The notes under the pieces: generated by a model
What the model was told of the DNA's origin: nothing
Databases searched by the model: none
Seen by the model: only the letters and a program-made list of their open reading frames with translations
Translations under genes and position numbers: made by a program
Source: Pyxicephalus adspersus
Taxonomy: Eukaryota; Chordata; Amphibia; Anura; Pyxicephalidae
Reading direction: 5' to 3'
Assembly: GCF_032062135.1 (NCBI RefSeq)
Contig: NC_092866.1
Span: 21,164,535-21,228,534, forward strand
DNA length: 64,000 nucleotides
Part shown: in pieces, positions 45,516 to 58,107 of the stretch
How the letters are laid out: every line of letters starts with the position of its first letter
How positions within the stretch are numbered: the stretch's first letter is position 1

Positions 45516-47615
45516 ATGCCTCTTTCTCTATGATAGGCTTGTTCCAGATTGAATGTGAAGCAAAACCTCTTTGTTGCCATATAAAAAGAATTCCTATCCA
45601 ATGAGAAGGAAAAATTTCCTCAATTTTTTCAATAAATTTCAAGGTTGGCCCGCGACTTTGTCTAATTTTTTAATTTTGGCCCTCTGTGTATTTGAGTTTG
45701 ACACCCCTGTTTTTTAATGACAAAACGCGTTCAGGTAGATGAGCCAATTTTATTGTAGAAGGAACATTGTCTACCTCTTCTGTAATAAAGAACAAGCCTG
45801 ATCGCAATATTTTGGTTTAGTTATGCCTTAAGGTTCTAATAATAAAGCAGAAAATCTGACATTTAACAAACATTCTCTGATGGTAAATGCCATTTAAAAC
45901 ACAGGCACCTGGAAGATTCATCTAAATGTTGCTGCTGATCTCAGATATATCGTTATAAATTGACCCATGAGTGTCAGGATCCATTTATGTGTGATGGTTT
46001 ATTAGTTTTTTAATTACACACTTTTTCGTTGACTTTTTTTTTTTTTTGCTTAAGTTTCATCCAAATTTTTCGCATTTCACTCAGTTAGAAAATGTTTAAG
46101 TCAACTTTTACACATTCTTACATTTTTCTCCATACAAAACCTGAAACGAAAAGCAGGTCCTCTTTACTGTTTAGTTATCTTATAAGCATATTGCTTCATC
46201 TGATATAAAAAGTTTAAATGGAACAATGAAATGTTAGCAATGTAGTTTAAGGAACATTTAATGTTGTAGTTGTGAGGACGGCTTAGTGATGCCATTGCTT
46301 TGTCTTATATGACTTCATAGTGTCTGTATGTTAACACAATGTCCCGGTAGATGGCCCATACAGGGAACATGAGTCACAAAAAGCCATCCCATGTACAGAT
46401 ATAGCATATAAAATCCTATATTTCCTCTTTAAAGTAGAACAGCAACCTGAGAAATGTGCTTGGTTTCCAGTAGCAGCTGCATATTACAATAGCTTTACCA
46501 GTATATTGATTTCTTTTAATATACAATGTAATTTTTAAATTCACTTTTTTTATTTTTTGTTTTTAGATTCATGTTTTTTCTACTAGCTATTGTTGATAAT
46601 ATTACCCAATGCTTACTCTGCAGTCTCCTAAGAGCCAGTAAAATCAGTGTTTCTAATGGAACAATGATACCCTATGGTCCCTCCAGAGGTTTCTAGGGGT
46701 CCCTTGACCAATGAGCGATTTGTGACTTTCAGGTCACGTACCACTGACACCAATGGTATTTTGGCTACCTGTACGGGTGACATTCTTCCCACTGGCTACC
46801 AATGTAAAAGGAATTCTTCCACTGACCACCCTGCTAATGTACTGTGAACTGTGGATATTGTAACTATGACAGGGTTTCCTGGGACAAGAACATTGTTTAA
46901 GGGTTACCTCATGCTAAAAAGGTTGACAAAGGCTGCCCTAGAATTTAGGCTTGTGCTTTCAAGGACTTTTTTGTTTTTACTATTAAATTGTGTCTATATG
47001 TAACTAGAGGAATGCATTGTGTTATCCATACTTCTCAATAAATGAAAGAATGCCAGGGGCACCAGTAGCATACAAAAAGCAAACTCTCAGACCATGCATC
47101 CAAAGCACCCAGATCTGCTCTACTAACCACATACAATGTTTTGTCAAAAGGCACATTGAGGACTCTAGATTTCTTTTTTGTCAATACTATCATTAAAGGA
47201 TGAGCCAACATGAAAAATTAAATGATTTATAGGAAATAGTTTCCCCTCCTCTTAAAGAACTGTTGCTAAATTCAGACAATGGGCCTACAGTTTTTGTCTG
47301 ATTGACAACTACTGGATTTTGTGGATTGTTTAGTTGTTTTCAGCCCTTCAGCCCTAGTAAGAGGCAATACTACTAGACTAATTTCCACCAAAAACCTTAG
47401 ATACAACCTTAAATATATGCTTGTGTATTCTGTCAGGTTTGGTTTCTGTCAGAAAAGACTTTCAGAAGCTCCTAAATAAATGATTGCAACTTTCTTTACC
47501 AAAATGTTTCTATGCTTTTTTGACACAGCCCTGTTTACAGCTACCCTTAGAAGAGGCAATAAAACAAACTAAAGCTCTCCAGGGCTGGGGAAGATAGACT
47601 ATCGTGGAAGAACCT
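45043..47615 (+). repeat. Tandem duplication, copy 2
   Basis: Repeats copy 1 with an offset of about 2178 bp in the hAT part and 2597 bp in the following block. The difference comes from the deletion in copy 1. It has its own 96-bp deletion near 45070. The A-run is expanded to about 29 A at 45484-45512, against 13 in copy 1. Confidence 0.9.
46657..46935 (+). repeat. Dispersed repeat, duplicated copy
   Basis: Second copy of 44056-44340 within the tandem duplication. Confidence 0.8.
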
Positions 47616-47777
47616 GGGTGACCCAGCAATCTTGAAATGGATCAGGTCCAGTATTTAATTTATTTGACAATAAATAGCAATTTACTTTAAGAAAACTATT
47701 TCAGGTTTGCTGGATTATCCAGGTCCTCCCATGATAGTGTATCATCTCCAGTCTTGGAGAGCTTTAAAAAATCATAC
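47567..47777. mobile_element. Foldback MITE, complete
   Basis: The left arm ACTAAAGCTCTCCAGGGCTG and right arm CAGTCTTGGAGAGCTTTAAA are inverted copies. It lies at the end of duplication copy 2. The sequence after it (to about 47850) matches 42280-42345. Confidence 0.85.
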
Positions 47778-48021
47778 CCTTTGTGTTTTTATGAACAATT
47801 GAAATTCCCTTTCCTAACAGCTGTGAAACTCCCCTATTGACAGGAGCTCAGGAATTTAATTAATCAGACCCATAGAAGTGTAAGGACAGCAAAACACAAA
47901 GTGGTCCATCAAGTCTGCCATTTTTATTTTTTGAAACTATTCTGTCCAGGTCTAAGTACTTCTATGTTTGTTCCAAGCATGCTTAAAGATCCAAAAAAGC
48001 TTGGCAAGTTCGTAGCAGTAC

Positions 48022-48420
48022 GAAAAAAATGTTGATTTGTTTTTTTACATTAAGGGGTTTATCCACAAGGAATTTGTCCCACAAGGGCAGACAGTAAATG
48101 GTCTTTTATACTGTGATGTTCTGTAGTACCTTGGAGAACATAAATGACAGAAATGTCCCTGGATGTGGTGAAGAAATTCTCAGATGCGGCATCATGACAA
48201 TGCACCAGTGCATTCTCCACTCCTTGTTCGTCAGTTTTTGACATCCACAAATTCCACTGTTGTTCCTCAGCCCCCTTTACTCACCTGACTTAGACCCTGT
48301 GATTTTCTTTTGTTTGCAAAAGTAAAAATGAAGCTCAAGAGTAAAATATTTGAAACCCTGGAGTAGATAAAGATAATAAAGCAGGACACACTAAAAGACA
48401 TCACATAAAATTACTTCTAG
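48022..48420 (+). pseudogene. Mariner (DD34D) transposase remnant
   Basis: One frame from 48053 reads GFIHKEFVPQGQTVNG, then HHDNAP and PCDFLLF, the signature of the catalytic core of mariner transposases. The Asp of HHDN (48196-48198) and of PCD (48301-48303) are separated by exactly 34 residues in the same frame. Several in-frame stops and at least one single-base frameshift just before 48053 show that it is dead. The N-terminal DNA-binding part and the terminal repeats are not recognisable. Confidence 0.9.
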
Positions 48421-49354
48421 GGGTGCTTCTAATCATTACAATCACGCAGGGACTGATGCATTCATGCAGCAGGAGACTACTTCGAAGGAGATGAAGCCAT
48501 TTAACTTGTTAGTTAAGCGTACCAGATTTATTACTCAAATTCCCAGAATTTTTGGCTTGCACCTTGTATAGATGAAAATCAAGAATTTCTTTCTGCTGTG
48601 ATACACTTAGTATTCAGTCTGCTTTCCCTCTTTGAAATAGGAACACCTTAAGTTATATTCAGACTGGCTTTGAGGTTGCACTGCGGTTACGGCTTCCTTT
48701 ACGTGAGACTCTACGTGCAACTTATGCCCACTACAGCCCCATAGAGCATGAAGGGAAGCAGCAGTAATAAGTGCCAGCTGTCAATTGTCCAGATGCTTGT
48801 TTTTTAAGAACCAACACTGCGGTATGGGTGACCAAGCCGTTCGCAAGGTGCAGGCACCAGAAGCCTTGCAGTTTTATTTGATCCCAAAGCAGGTCTGTTA
48901 TTAAATGTGACTATCTCCTATTTTTTGTTTAGTTTAGTTCCGTATTAAAAAAATAAAAAACAGAATAGACCAAAATTTGATCAAAATTAGTTGACCTTGG
49001 GGGCTTATAAATCAATGTCTACCAATAAGTGGCCAAGGAGTAGAAGGGAGCAACCGTGGCAAACATCCCACTAGATACCCTTATCACTTGGTTAAAAAAA
49101 AGTGGACACAGATTCCAGCAGCCATTTCAGTTTTGGGCATTACCAAGATAGTTCAATGCTGATGAGATTTTAGGGAGGTCAGATTTTTACTGTTAAGGGG
49201 AATGTAAAGTGGACTTGGTAGTTTAGCACTCATTTATTTGCAGGATATTTTTAACGCACTGTAGGCCGGGTCTGTGCCAGGCAGACTGTGGTGTTAGTGA
49301 AGGGCTGTGTTGTAAAACAGTCATGAATAATATATTATATGATGCACAGTCTTG
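48421..49354. other. Intergenic, nothing recognised
   Basis: No coding or named repeat signal. It may include the decayed end of the mariner. Confidence 0.5.
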
Positions 49355-49363
49355 TGTTTGATT

Positions 49364-49972
49364 ATTTTTTTTTTTTTTCAAAATTTTAATTTTTATTGAA
49401 TTTTTCATAAAACAAACAAAAGGTATCAACAGATATAAGGAGGTAGCCAAGAAATACACAGTATTCTTCTAGGGTTCTAGAAGGTTGTAGAGTGGAGGGC
49501 AAATCCCAAATGTCAATCCCAAGGAGGTAAGGGGAGGAGATAAATTACCAGGACCTAAATGTAGATTAGTGGTTATATGCCGGACCATATTAGTGGTAGA
49601 CAAATGATATGAGACCCAAGAGGCCCAAATTTCCCTGAACTTTCATATCTATCATATATTCTGGCTGTAAGATGTTCTATAAGATGAACTTCTTTTATCC
49701 TAGCATATAGATCCATGATGCCCAGAGGCAAAGTGGATTTCCAGTGTCTAGCAATAAGGCATCTGGCTGCGGTAAGGATGGGATATGCTAGTTTTCTATT
49801 CAATTTAGTTGGATTAGACATAGGTAGACCCAGTAGATGAGTAACTACATCAAGTGATACAGGGATTTCCAGTGTTTCTGGGAGAAGAGTATTAGCCTTT
49901 GTCCAATAGGACACTATGAGGGAACATGCCCAGAAAATATGGTATATAGTGCCAACCTCTAAACCACAACAA
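49364..49972 (-). mobile_element. 5'-truncated LINE of L1/Tx1 type with 9-bp target duplication
   Basis: The minus-strand frame ending at 49573 encodes the C-terminal tail of a LINE polyprotein: a CC...GT..HIFWAC zinc-knuckle-like motif, then ILTAARCLIARHWKS and a terminal EHLTARIYDRYE. These are typical of the region after the reverse transcriptase in vertebrate L1/Tx1 elements. A 3' untranslated part and an A-run follow at 49364-49379. TGTTTGATT occurs at 49355-49363 and 49973-49981 as the target duplication. The frame is intact, so insertion was fairly recent. Confidence 0.88.
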
Positions 49973-49981
49973 TGTTTGATT

Positions 49982-52144
49982 TTTTCAAAATGCAGCGTAA
50001 ATTTCATTGAGTATTATTATAATTGCTGCTGGTGATCGGTACATTTTATAGCCTACTACTTTAAATGAATTGCTTTCTGCTGTCAGCGGGGCCAAAACAT
50101 AAAGCAGTACCAAGATTCCAGTCCAGAATATAGAGCCAGGGGATTCATAGGTTCACCAGACCAGGTATTCAAGGGCAAGACAAAAGCAGAGTTCAGGCAG
50201 CATACACTCCCAGGGTCAGAAACAGGCAAAATCAGCAACAGTAAATCTTACAAATTCACACACCAGCAGCAGGCAGCCTAGCTTAACACTATACCAGGCA
50301 CTGGGGACTGGGAGCAGAAAGGCTATAAAGCCCTAGGGTCAGGAAATAATCTGCATCCAAAATCCCCTTCAGCTGTGCACAGCCTCAGAGTGTGCTGGGG
50401 ATGCTGATAAAGTATATCTCAGGCTGCACAGCTAAAGGGAAGCAGGGGGTGCTGCTTTTTCTTAGATCTCCTTGCTTCTGCTGTGACATTGTTGAACTGA
50501 ATAAACGTGGTTTGATACGGCGATGGCACACAGCATGGGATCGCCGGCCAGCTAAGCATTTCCCAACAAAAACTTAATGTGAGTACAGTTCTCGTTACAT
50601 AATTTTCCAGTTCTAAAAGGAGATTTATATTTCCTAAAAGATTGATTTTTTGGATAGCACAACCACTTTGCACACAATTCTAGTTTGTAGTTTGTGCACA
50701 GCCCGTACAGTTCTGAAAGGGGATTGGTCTTTTTCAATTGTTTCACTTGTTACCACAACAATTTATGTTGGGGATAAGGGGTATATTAATAAACAATTCG
50801 TTAAGCATATGTCACAGCATTCATAAAAATGGCCAGTGGGGAATACCAGTGCAGTGGAAGTGAAGGGATTTGTATCCATTATATATTTCCTGTGGGAAGT
50901 GAACATGAATGGTAGGTATTGCTTGAGTTGGCGTTGGGTGCTCTTTTACTGGCGTATATACCTGTCAGTGTCACCAACAACAACCCAGCACAAATATTGT
51001 CTATTAATATCAATTAAGCAAATAAGAAAAAAAACTAGAAAGACAATGAAATTTTGACTTATTTTACACAAAATTGTACACTATCCCACAACTTTAAAAA
51101 TTACTGTTAAAACTATGCACTTTAGTCTGCATTTCTGTCCTGATAATCTAAAAACGAACTCCATATTATATTTGGCACGTTAAGAAACAATTTAAACAGT
51201 AATGAGTAATTGCATAAGACAAATCTAAATGTAATTGCTCTTTATGGTTTAAATAGTTTGTTAACATGTGCCAAATACAATCTCCAATGTTTTGTGTGGC
51301 TCCCATGAGACTATTTAGTAACAGAACCAGCCTAACCTGGATTTTACATGCTGGCTACATAGGAGCACTTGCTCTTCCACAAGGCATATGCTGTCCTGAA
51401 CCGATTGTTCATGTACTTCTTGTATAATGATCTCTAGTTATAGAAAAATCAGATTGTTGATCTGGGAACAAATATGACTTCTAGGATGGTGCGTTGTGCA
51501 GTTTTCTCTCACTGTATTTTTTGTATTTTATTTTTACCAGATTGAAAAAAGATGGATCGGGTCCACAATCCAAAAACAGCATAGAGTGTCATATTGGCTT
51601 CCAGCTGGTGGCTCTTTGGGAATATGGTTTTCCTTTGACCATGTTGAGTTACATTCTAGCAACAAGTAGAAATGAATGCCCTGTTCTTTACCTCTACAAC
51701 TAATAAATACATGGATATGTAATACTTTAATGGTGCTAGAATTATTAGATACATGTTGAAGAATGAATTTGTGGTGTACATGAAAAGAAAAATCAATTTA
51801 GCCTTTAAAGATGACCTATACTGTGGAATTGTGCTCAAAAAGGCAAATTACCAACGTCTATCATGTGAGAGCATGAGCCAAGAAATATTCAACATTTAAG
51901 ATGAAGGCATGGACTCATGTCACAGTTATCAAATTTCAAAGAATGCCAATTTTGTGAAGTTGTTATAAATAATGTGGTGTTTCAGAACTTTTCCACTGTA
52001 TATGTCAAATTTCATAGGAAATATGGTGTGTTTGAGCTAACCATGCATGGTAATTCATTGAGGAGACCTAATTTAAAAGATTTGAAACAAAAAAAAAATA
52101 TTTGATTTATGTAATGTAATATATTTGGTTATTGGATGTTATAT
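49982..52144. other. Intergenic, about 2.2 kb, nothing recognised
   Basis: Short frames at 50392-50673 and 50836-51057 lack motifs and splice context. Confidence 0.5.
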
Positions 52145-52145
52145 A

Positions 52146-52217
52146 CAGGTGGTCCCTGAGTTATGGACATCCAATATACAGACATCATCCTAGATACGAA
52201 CGGGGCTTCCCTGCTCA
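52146..52217. mobile_element. Tigger-like element, left end fragment
   Basis: CAGGTGGTCCCTGAGTTATG ... GATACGAACGGGGCTTCCCT matches the first about 70 bp of the element at 56692. It is cut off by an (AT)n run. Confidence 0.75.

Positions 52218-52274
<57 letters not shown>
52218..52274. repeat. (AT)n microsatellite
   Basis: About 28 AT units adjoining a transposon fragment. Confidence 0.97.
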
Positions 52275-52278
<4 letters not shown>

Positions 52279-53768
52279 ACCTTGTACAGTAGACTGATTT
52301 ATTTCTGTATACCAAATATAAAAAAATGTTGAAGACACTAATCTCTCATTTGAATATTTATTTGATAACTTACAATATAAAGATCAAAGATCATGTATGC
52401 CAGGAAATTACTTTATATGTATGCAACAATTCTGCTTAAAATCACTGTAGGAAATCAAATGATTATATAGCAATGAAGGTAATGTGCTACATAAGCATTT
52501 CTCTCCAAATTGTAATCCAAATTTACCTGATTGAAAAAAAGGGTTTGAAAAAAAATAGAAATGACTTATGTAAGCGCACTTGTTTAATAAAAAGAAAATA
52601 CTAAAATCGATTGAAATTTTGCAGATGCCCTTTGGAGAAGGATTTATTTTCCCAGCAGATGCTCAGATGATCAGCACAGGTATACACCTGAGATGAAGAG
52701 ACCTTGGCATATAAGCACTAAGCAGTAACATTATATCTTGTGCCTAAATTTAGCCAAGAGAAAATCCATCTGAAAAAAAGAGGATATCCCATAAGTTATA
52801 AGGTTATGAGTACATTTCTATTTGATTCTGTCAGTGTCACACCTGCAGAGTTGCAGGCAGCTTATTAGATTTATGTTGAGTTGGGGGGTCACCTTGGGCC
52901 ATTAGTGTCTGGCATGCAAACAGAAGCAAGAATTACATATGCAGTTCACCCGATCAGCAAGTGATGACATCTCTCCAGTGGGAACACAGACTGAAACAAA
53001 GCTGTCAAAGTGATATGAAATGAGCTTAACTGTCCCCAACAGGGTTATAGACAGCATTACAAATTTGGCAGAAACATTTACTTTATACATGTCTATTCAA
53101 AGTTGAATAGATATTTTTAACTAGAGTCATTCTTTACATACGTCATTTGTTGTTGCAGGCAAAGCTTTGGCAAAAGTTGGACCCTAGGCGACCTTTTTCT
53201 GCACCCTGGATCAGCGACTCTTTCTCTTCTAAAGGGATTAAGTCTTCATTTTATTTGGTTAAAATGAACAAGTTCCCAGAAAAGATCATATGATTTACAA
53301 AGGTTGATTCAACCATATATACACTGTACTGAGCTCAGTAGTAGTAGCCAGATGCCTAGAAACAGCTGCTGGAACAGAACCTAGGAGATTTATTTACATA
53401 ATGTGCGTGTGCTGAAAGTTCAGACATTTGTATGGCTCATGACTATTAGTACAAGCAAACCTCATCTAGATATATTCAATATTTGAACAATTATTGTATC
53501 GGCATCAATATGGCAAAATACTAGGGACTAAAGCCTAATATATTTCTTTTTCATAATTTAATACTTTGATATGAAGATATGCTACCTTGGAAACAAAGCA
53601 ATAAATGTTGTAATAATTTCTTAAAAATATGTGCTTAATCAAAGTACAAAACATCTTTCCTTAAAGGATCCAAACCATAAGGAGTGTATGATTAGATGTG
53701 TCCAAATTTCACAGACTGACAGGAAAGTGAATGACCCAATAGGTGTATGTACACATGGTTCAGTATAT
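52275..53768. other. Intergenic, nothing recognised
   Basis: AT-rich. No coding signal or repeat that I can name. Confidence 0.5.
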
Positions 53769-53769
53769 A

Positions 53770-54321
53770 CAGTGGTACCTTGGTATAAGTCCTTTATTCG
53801 TTCCCGATCCTTGGACTTACATCAAACAAATTTTTCTCATAAGAAATAAAAGGAAAATCAATAATCCGTTCCCATGAAAAAAAATCCTATTGTTATTGGC
53901 ATATTAATAATTGATGGGGCTGTATAAAACAATTTAAACACTGCTTAATTCTTAATATACATAAATACAAAAGCAGTTAGATAAAATAAATGAAAATGTA
54001 ACCTCACTTTACCTTGCTGAGAAGAGTGGAGTGCTTAATAGGATGGTGCAGAGAAGGAAGGACGAGGAGATGTTATGTATATCACAGAGAGTTATAGCGC
54101 GGGTTGTTCACTGAATAGTAGTAACTGGCGTACTGACGCTCGTAGGCAGTCGTGGCTTTGTCTCGAGAGAGGTAAATAAGGGTAGCTCGCGGTGTTATGA
54201 CCCATTTTGACCCATGCAAGTTCTAGCACAAAGGTTGTATACCAAGCAAAATGTTTCGTGTACAAACAGGACTTATACCAAGTTGGACTTATTCCAAAGC
54301 GAATTTATACAGGTACCACTG
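53770..54321. mobile_element. Tigger/mariner-like MITE with TA target duplication
   Basis: Ends CAGTGGTACCTTGGTATAAG and AAATTTATACAGG-like GGTACCACTG are inverted, flanked by TA on both sides (53768-53769, 54322-54323). The CAGTGGTACC end is characteristic of Tigger/mariner families. 552 bp and non-coding. Confidence 0.88.
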
Positions 54322-54420
54322 TATATCAGAATAGGGACCACAGGGCAAGATTATTATAAAAATTTGTGTTGTTAATATTAAATTCAAATGTGTACAATTA
54401 AGTACTTTTTTTATAAATAA

Positions 54421-54423
<3 letters not shown>

Positions 54424-54452
<29 letters not shown>
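54424..54452. repeat. (AT)n microsatellite
   Basis: AT run within AAATAAATA-rich sequence. Confidence 0.9.
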
Positions 54453-54455
<3 letters not shown>

Positions 54456-55756
54456 TATGCAAGACCATTGTGCTTCAAGTTTTTTTGTTTGCTGGGTGTG
54501 ATTCTCAGTATCCATTCTGTATGTATGGACACTGCTCTATACTTTTTCTTGCACTATATATATTAGGTATATACTGTATATAGATGTTATTTTGTAGAAC
54601 TTCTCTTCTATATACTGGGGATCATCTATCCACTTACTGGATGTATTTCCCAGAACATTGCACATTTCAGATTTTGTATGCTTGGTGTAATTCTCTGTAA
54701 ATGTTCATATTTGTACAAATGGATGGTGCTCTGTAGCACTTCTCTTTACCTGGATGATGGATATAATTCTCAGTATGTATTAATATGACTGTATAGACAC
54801 TGCACAGTGCCACTTCATGAAATTGATTTTTCTGCATAAATTTTTATTTGCTTAGAATCCACTGATCATCTGTTTTTGTTTAACCATGTGCATGTATAAG
54901 TACATTTTATTCTAGCCACTCTCCTTTTGCAATGTAATACTTCTCTTTTTCTGCTGCTTGTGCCCTTTCTCTGTCATCATATGGACTGTTCTCCCACTCG
55001 TGTCATGATGTATGTGTTTAAATTCAATGTGAAACAAAACATGTGTTTTTATCAGTACTATGTCACAATATTTGTAAAAGAATATATATTGATTCTAAAA
55101 GGGTAATGTGCTTATAACCCCAAAGGCTGAGCGTTTGCCATATTCACTTTGATAGGAAAGTTGGAAATGTGTATGCTTAGGGACACAATTTTAAATAAGA
55201 GGAAATACAACTGAAGCAATGTTGGAGCAGTGTAGGTAAGTTGTAACAATACATGTAGTACTGCAGCACTGCAAACACTGAGAGGGTCTTAATAACTGAC
55301 CAAAGTTTTATAAAGCACTGATATGTTATTTAATTTGTAGCAATGGAGTATACCATTCTAGAGGCCAACATCCAATAAATGGTTTGCTTATTTAACTATG
55401 CCCTAATTTTGTTAAATTTAGTTGATTCGATACATTCGACTTATAAAAACCAATAGAAAGATAGTTTCACAATGTAATTTTAGTTTCACCTGTACCATAT
55501 TAGTATAACAGAAAGTATAATTGCTTAAAATTTATGATATTGTTTTGTGCTGAGTAAACAAAAAGTGATCTTTAAGGTTTCCAAAACAGCTGGAGTGATG
55601 ATTTTATTCTTCATCTGTAAACTCCTGAGAAAAGTTTTTTTTGGGAACATCTGCAAACACCAGCAAAAGAATGAGCAGTTTTGGTATTGGAATTATGTAC
55701 TTTAGAGTGACATCTACAGGACAATAAGGAGTACTGCAAACAATAATTCAACATAG
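54453..55756. other. Intergenic, nothing recognised
   Basis: Contains loose recurring phrases (GTATGTATGGACACTGCTCTA-like near 54520, 54720 and 54780) that may be an old degenerate minisatellite. No gene. Confidence 0.45.
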
Positions 55757-56367
55757 AGTGGGGGTTCTTAAGCTTTTGATGACTTCAGACCCCCCAATTG
55801 ATTGTCCAATATGATCCCATACCCCCTTTACTTGAGTTGCCAGAATCACTCCCAAATATGTCAACAGCTTGAATTTACTGTACTTTAGAAATGGATAGCT
55901 AGGAAGAGAACATGAAATAAAATCATAAGCATTGATAACTTTATGATATTTATTTACAAAAATCAAAATTAAAAAATGAAAAAAGACAAATATACAAACA
56001 GCTACAACTATTTTACAATATAACTTTGATTCAACTGTTTCAGATTATAAACCAATAATTTTACTTCTTACAGTTGAGTATAGCACAAAAGAAGAAAACA
56101 AACTTAAATGTGAAAGTTTTTTTAATATCTTGACCACATAACATAGACTTTCACAGTTACGGGATACAGTTACGGACAAAGCTATTTGCATGTCATCTGA
56201 CACATCAAGTCAATTTCTCCACTTTGATTTCAGATTTATAAGTAGCCAAAAATAAATTAATACACTAAATAAAATAAATACCAGTACCCAGAGATCGAGT
56301 CCCATACCCCCAGCATTTGGTTCCCATACCCCCAAGGGGTATGGATACCCTTGGTTAAGAACCCCTG
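55757..56367. mobile_element. hAT-like element
   Basis: The left end reads GGGGGTTCTTAAGC and the right end GGTTAAGAACCCCTG. Sub-terminal CCCATACCCCC phrases occur near both ends. The target duplication is not clear. The right-end sequence also forms the lead-in of the 44-bp array near 9915. Confidence 0.75.
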
Positions 56368-56691
56368 CTCTGCAGCATATAATATTTGTGTGTAGGGCAT
56401 AACATCCCCATCTTTCTTTCTGGATTTACAAAGACATCTGAAACCTCACAATCTTGTATGAAATAATGTAGTGCAAAGTTGCTTAAAAGTAATTGTAGAG
56501 AGTGAGCTATGTGAACCACCTCCATAATTCTTTTTGAGCCGAGGATAGCCGCAGGTCATAACCATCCAATTTAGGTAAGTATACTGAACATTTAGGTAAG
56601 AAGTGGTTCCTTTAGCTCGGGTTATTCCAAACAATACATCTGTTATTTCTTTGACTATGCATTTGTTACTTTCTACACTCTGGACACAGTG

Positions 56692-57146
56692 CAGGTAGTC
56701 CCCGGGTTAAGGACATCCGACATACAGACGACTCCTAGATACGAACTGGGCTTCCCTGCTGGATCATGTGCAGGATGGAGCCTTGGAGGTAGGGCGGTTT
56801 CCATGACTTGCAGAAGAAGTCTTTTGCTAAACACAGCTGAGACTGAGCTCTTCTGCAACCTCTTGTAACTCTTTAATGATCAAGACAAATTGTGCAGTTG
56901 TTTCTTGTTGCATATCAAAGCACAGCTTGCTCCAGAAGTTAATGAATGTCTAGGCTCCATAAAGATTTTTTTTTTTTTTTGCTTTGTTTGTGATTAACTC
57001 ACAGTGAGGATTTTATACAGTAACTGATACCACGCCGCCTAATAATATGTTGAGACAAACATCTGTCCTAATTGCATTTATTTAAATAATATACCTGTTC
57101 AGACTTAGACATAGAATTTCAACTCATGTAACCCGGGGACTACCTG
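56692..57146. mobile_element. Non-autonomous Tigger/mariner-like DNA element
   Basis: Ends CAGGTAGTCCCCGGGTTAAG and its inverse GTAACCCGGGGACTACCTG are well preserved. TA follows on the right. The interior matches 3710-4163. Non-coding. Confidence 0.85.
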
Positions 57147-57967
57147 TACTTCCTAATGCATGCATTCCTTCCCTTAAAGCTTACTATACCCATACATAAA
57201 ATAGAGTTATGTAATCATACACATCATTCTATCAGCTCTAGACTGACCACAAAAGATATGAAATACAGATCTTGTTTACCTGCTAACTTTTAACCAATTG
57301 GATCTTCTTTTTGAAGACTCAATTCTGCATGCAGCTTCTCAGCTGTTAGCTTTAATTGAATGGCTATTAAAGCCCAGGTTCTAAGACAGTATAGTCTCTC
57401 TGAGGTTTTGATTTCCATTATGCTTTAGACCCAAAAATGTAATAAAATAAAGTTTACCATGGCACCTAAAAGGTTTATTTCTAATGGTATGAGCTAAAAC
57501 AGGTGTTTTACCCCTCATAAGGGGCTTTTCTTTGTGGCAGAAAAGAGTGTACCTGAGATGACAGCTTTATCTTCCAAGGTATCGTTTATCATTCTTTATA
57601 CTGATTGGGTTATCCTTTGCCTTCTTTTATACCTGTGGGGGTGTCCTTGTTTGACTTGATGATTTTTTTTCTTCCCTTTTAGTCAGTCCAAAAAGTACCA
57701 GTCTTCACCCGCTCAATGTCACCTGTGAAACATTGGTGGGTATACACTAATTTGACTCAAAAATCCTTTAACCCTAATTTTACCATTGTCTAGTGGAAAA
57801 GCCAGGAAGCAATCTAATGCACAGCGTCCCCAAGTAAATCCAAATGATGTGTACTTGTCTGAGACTAAATACCAAATATACAAATGCACCAAATGTTTTC
57901 TATAGCAGCTACTTTCTGAAAAAGATTAACTAATATGAGAGAAACTGTGCAATTTAGCAAACTATAA
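57147..57967. other. Intergenic, nothing recognised
   Basis: No coding or repeat feature named. Confidence 0.5.
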
Positions 57968-58107
57968 ATATTTTCCTAAAATCATTTGCTATTTGTCGGT
58001 CAGTATTAGTTAGTAAAAGCTTTCAATCCTGGACCAGATCCATTCCAGTTTTGCGGAATCACCCAGGTTCTCCCATGATTTTCTATCTTCCCGAGTCTTG
58101 GGGACAT
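57968..58107. mobile_element. Foldback MITE, decayed right half
   Basis: TTTGCTATTTGT ... GGACCAGATCCATTCCAG ... GAATCACCCAGGTTC ... GAGTCTTGGGGA is a diverged relative of the family. Confidence 0.65.

Larger units (their letters stand above)
42863..45709. mobile_element. hAT-like element, split by a tandem duplication
   Basis: The left end CAGGGGGTGTCAAACCATGG is at 42863 and the inverse right end GAGTTTGACACCCCTG finishes at 45709. Between them the element body occurs twice (42900-43400 and 45070-45600). No transposase frame is seen. Confidence 0.7.

Noticed and set aside
49573..50007. 144-codon minus-strand frame as a host gene
   Set aside because: It is the C-terminal part of a LINE polyprotein with target duplications. 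The frame's first residues lie in flanking DNA.
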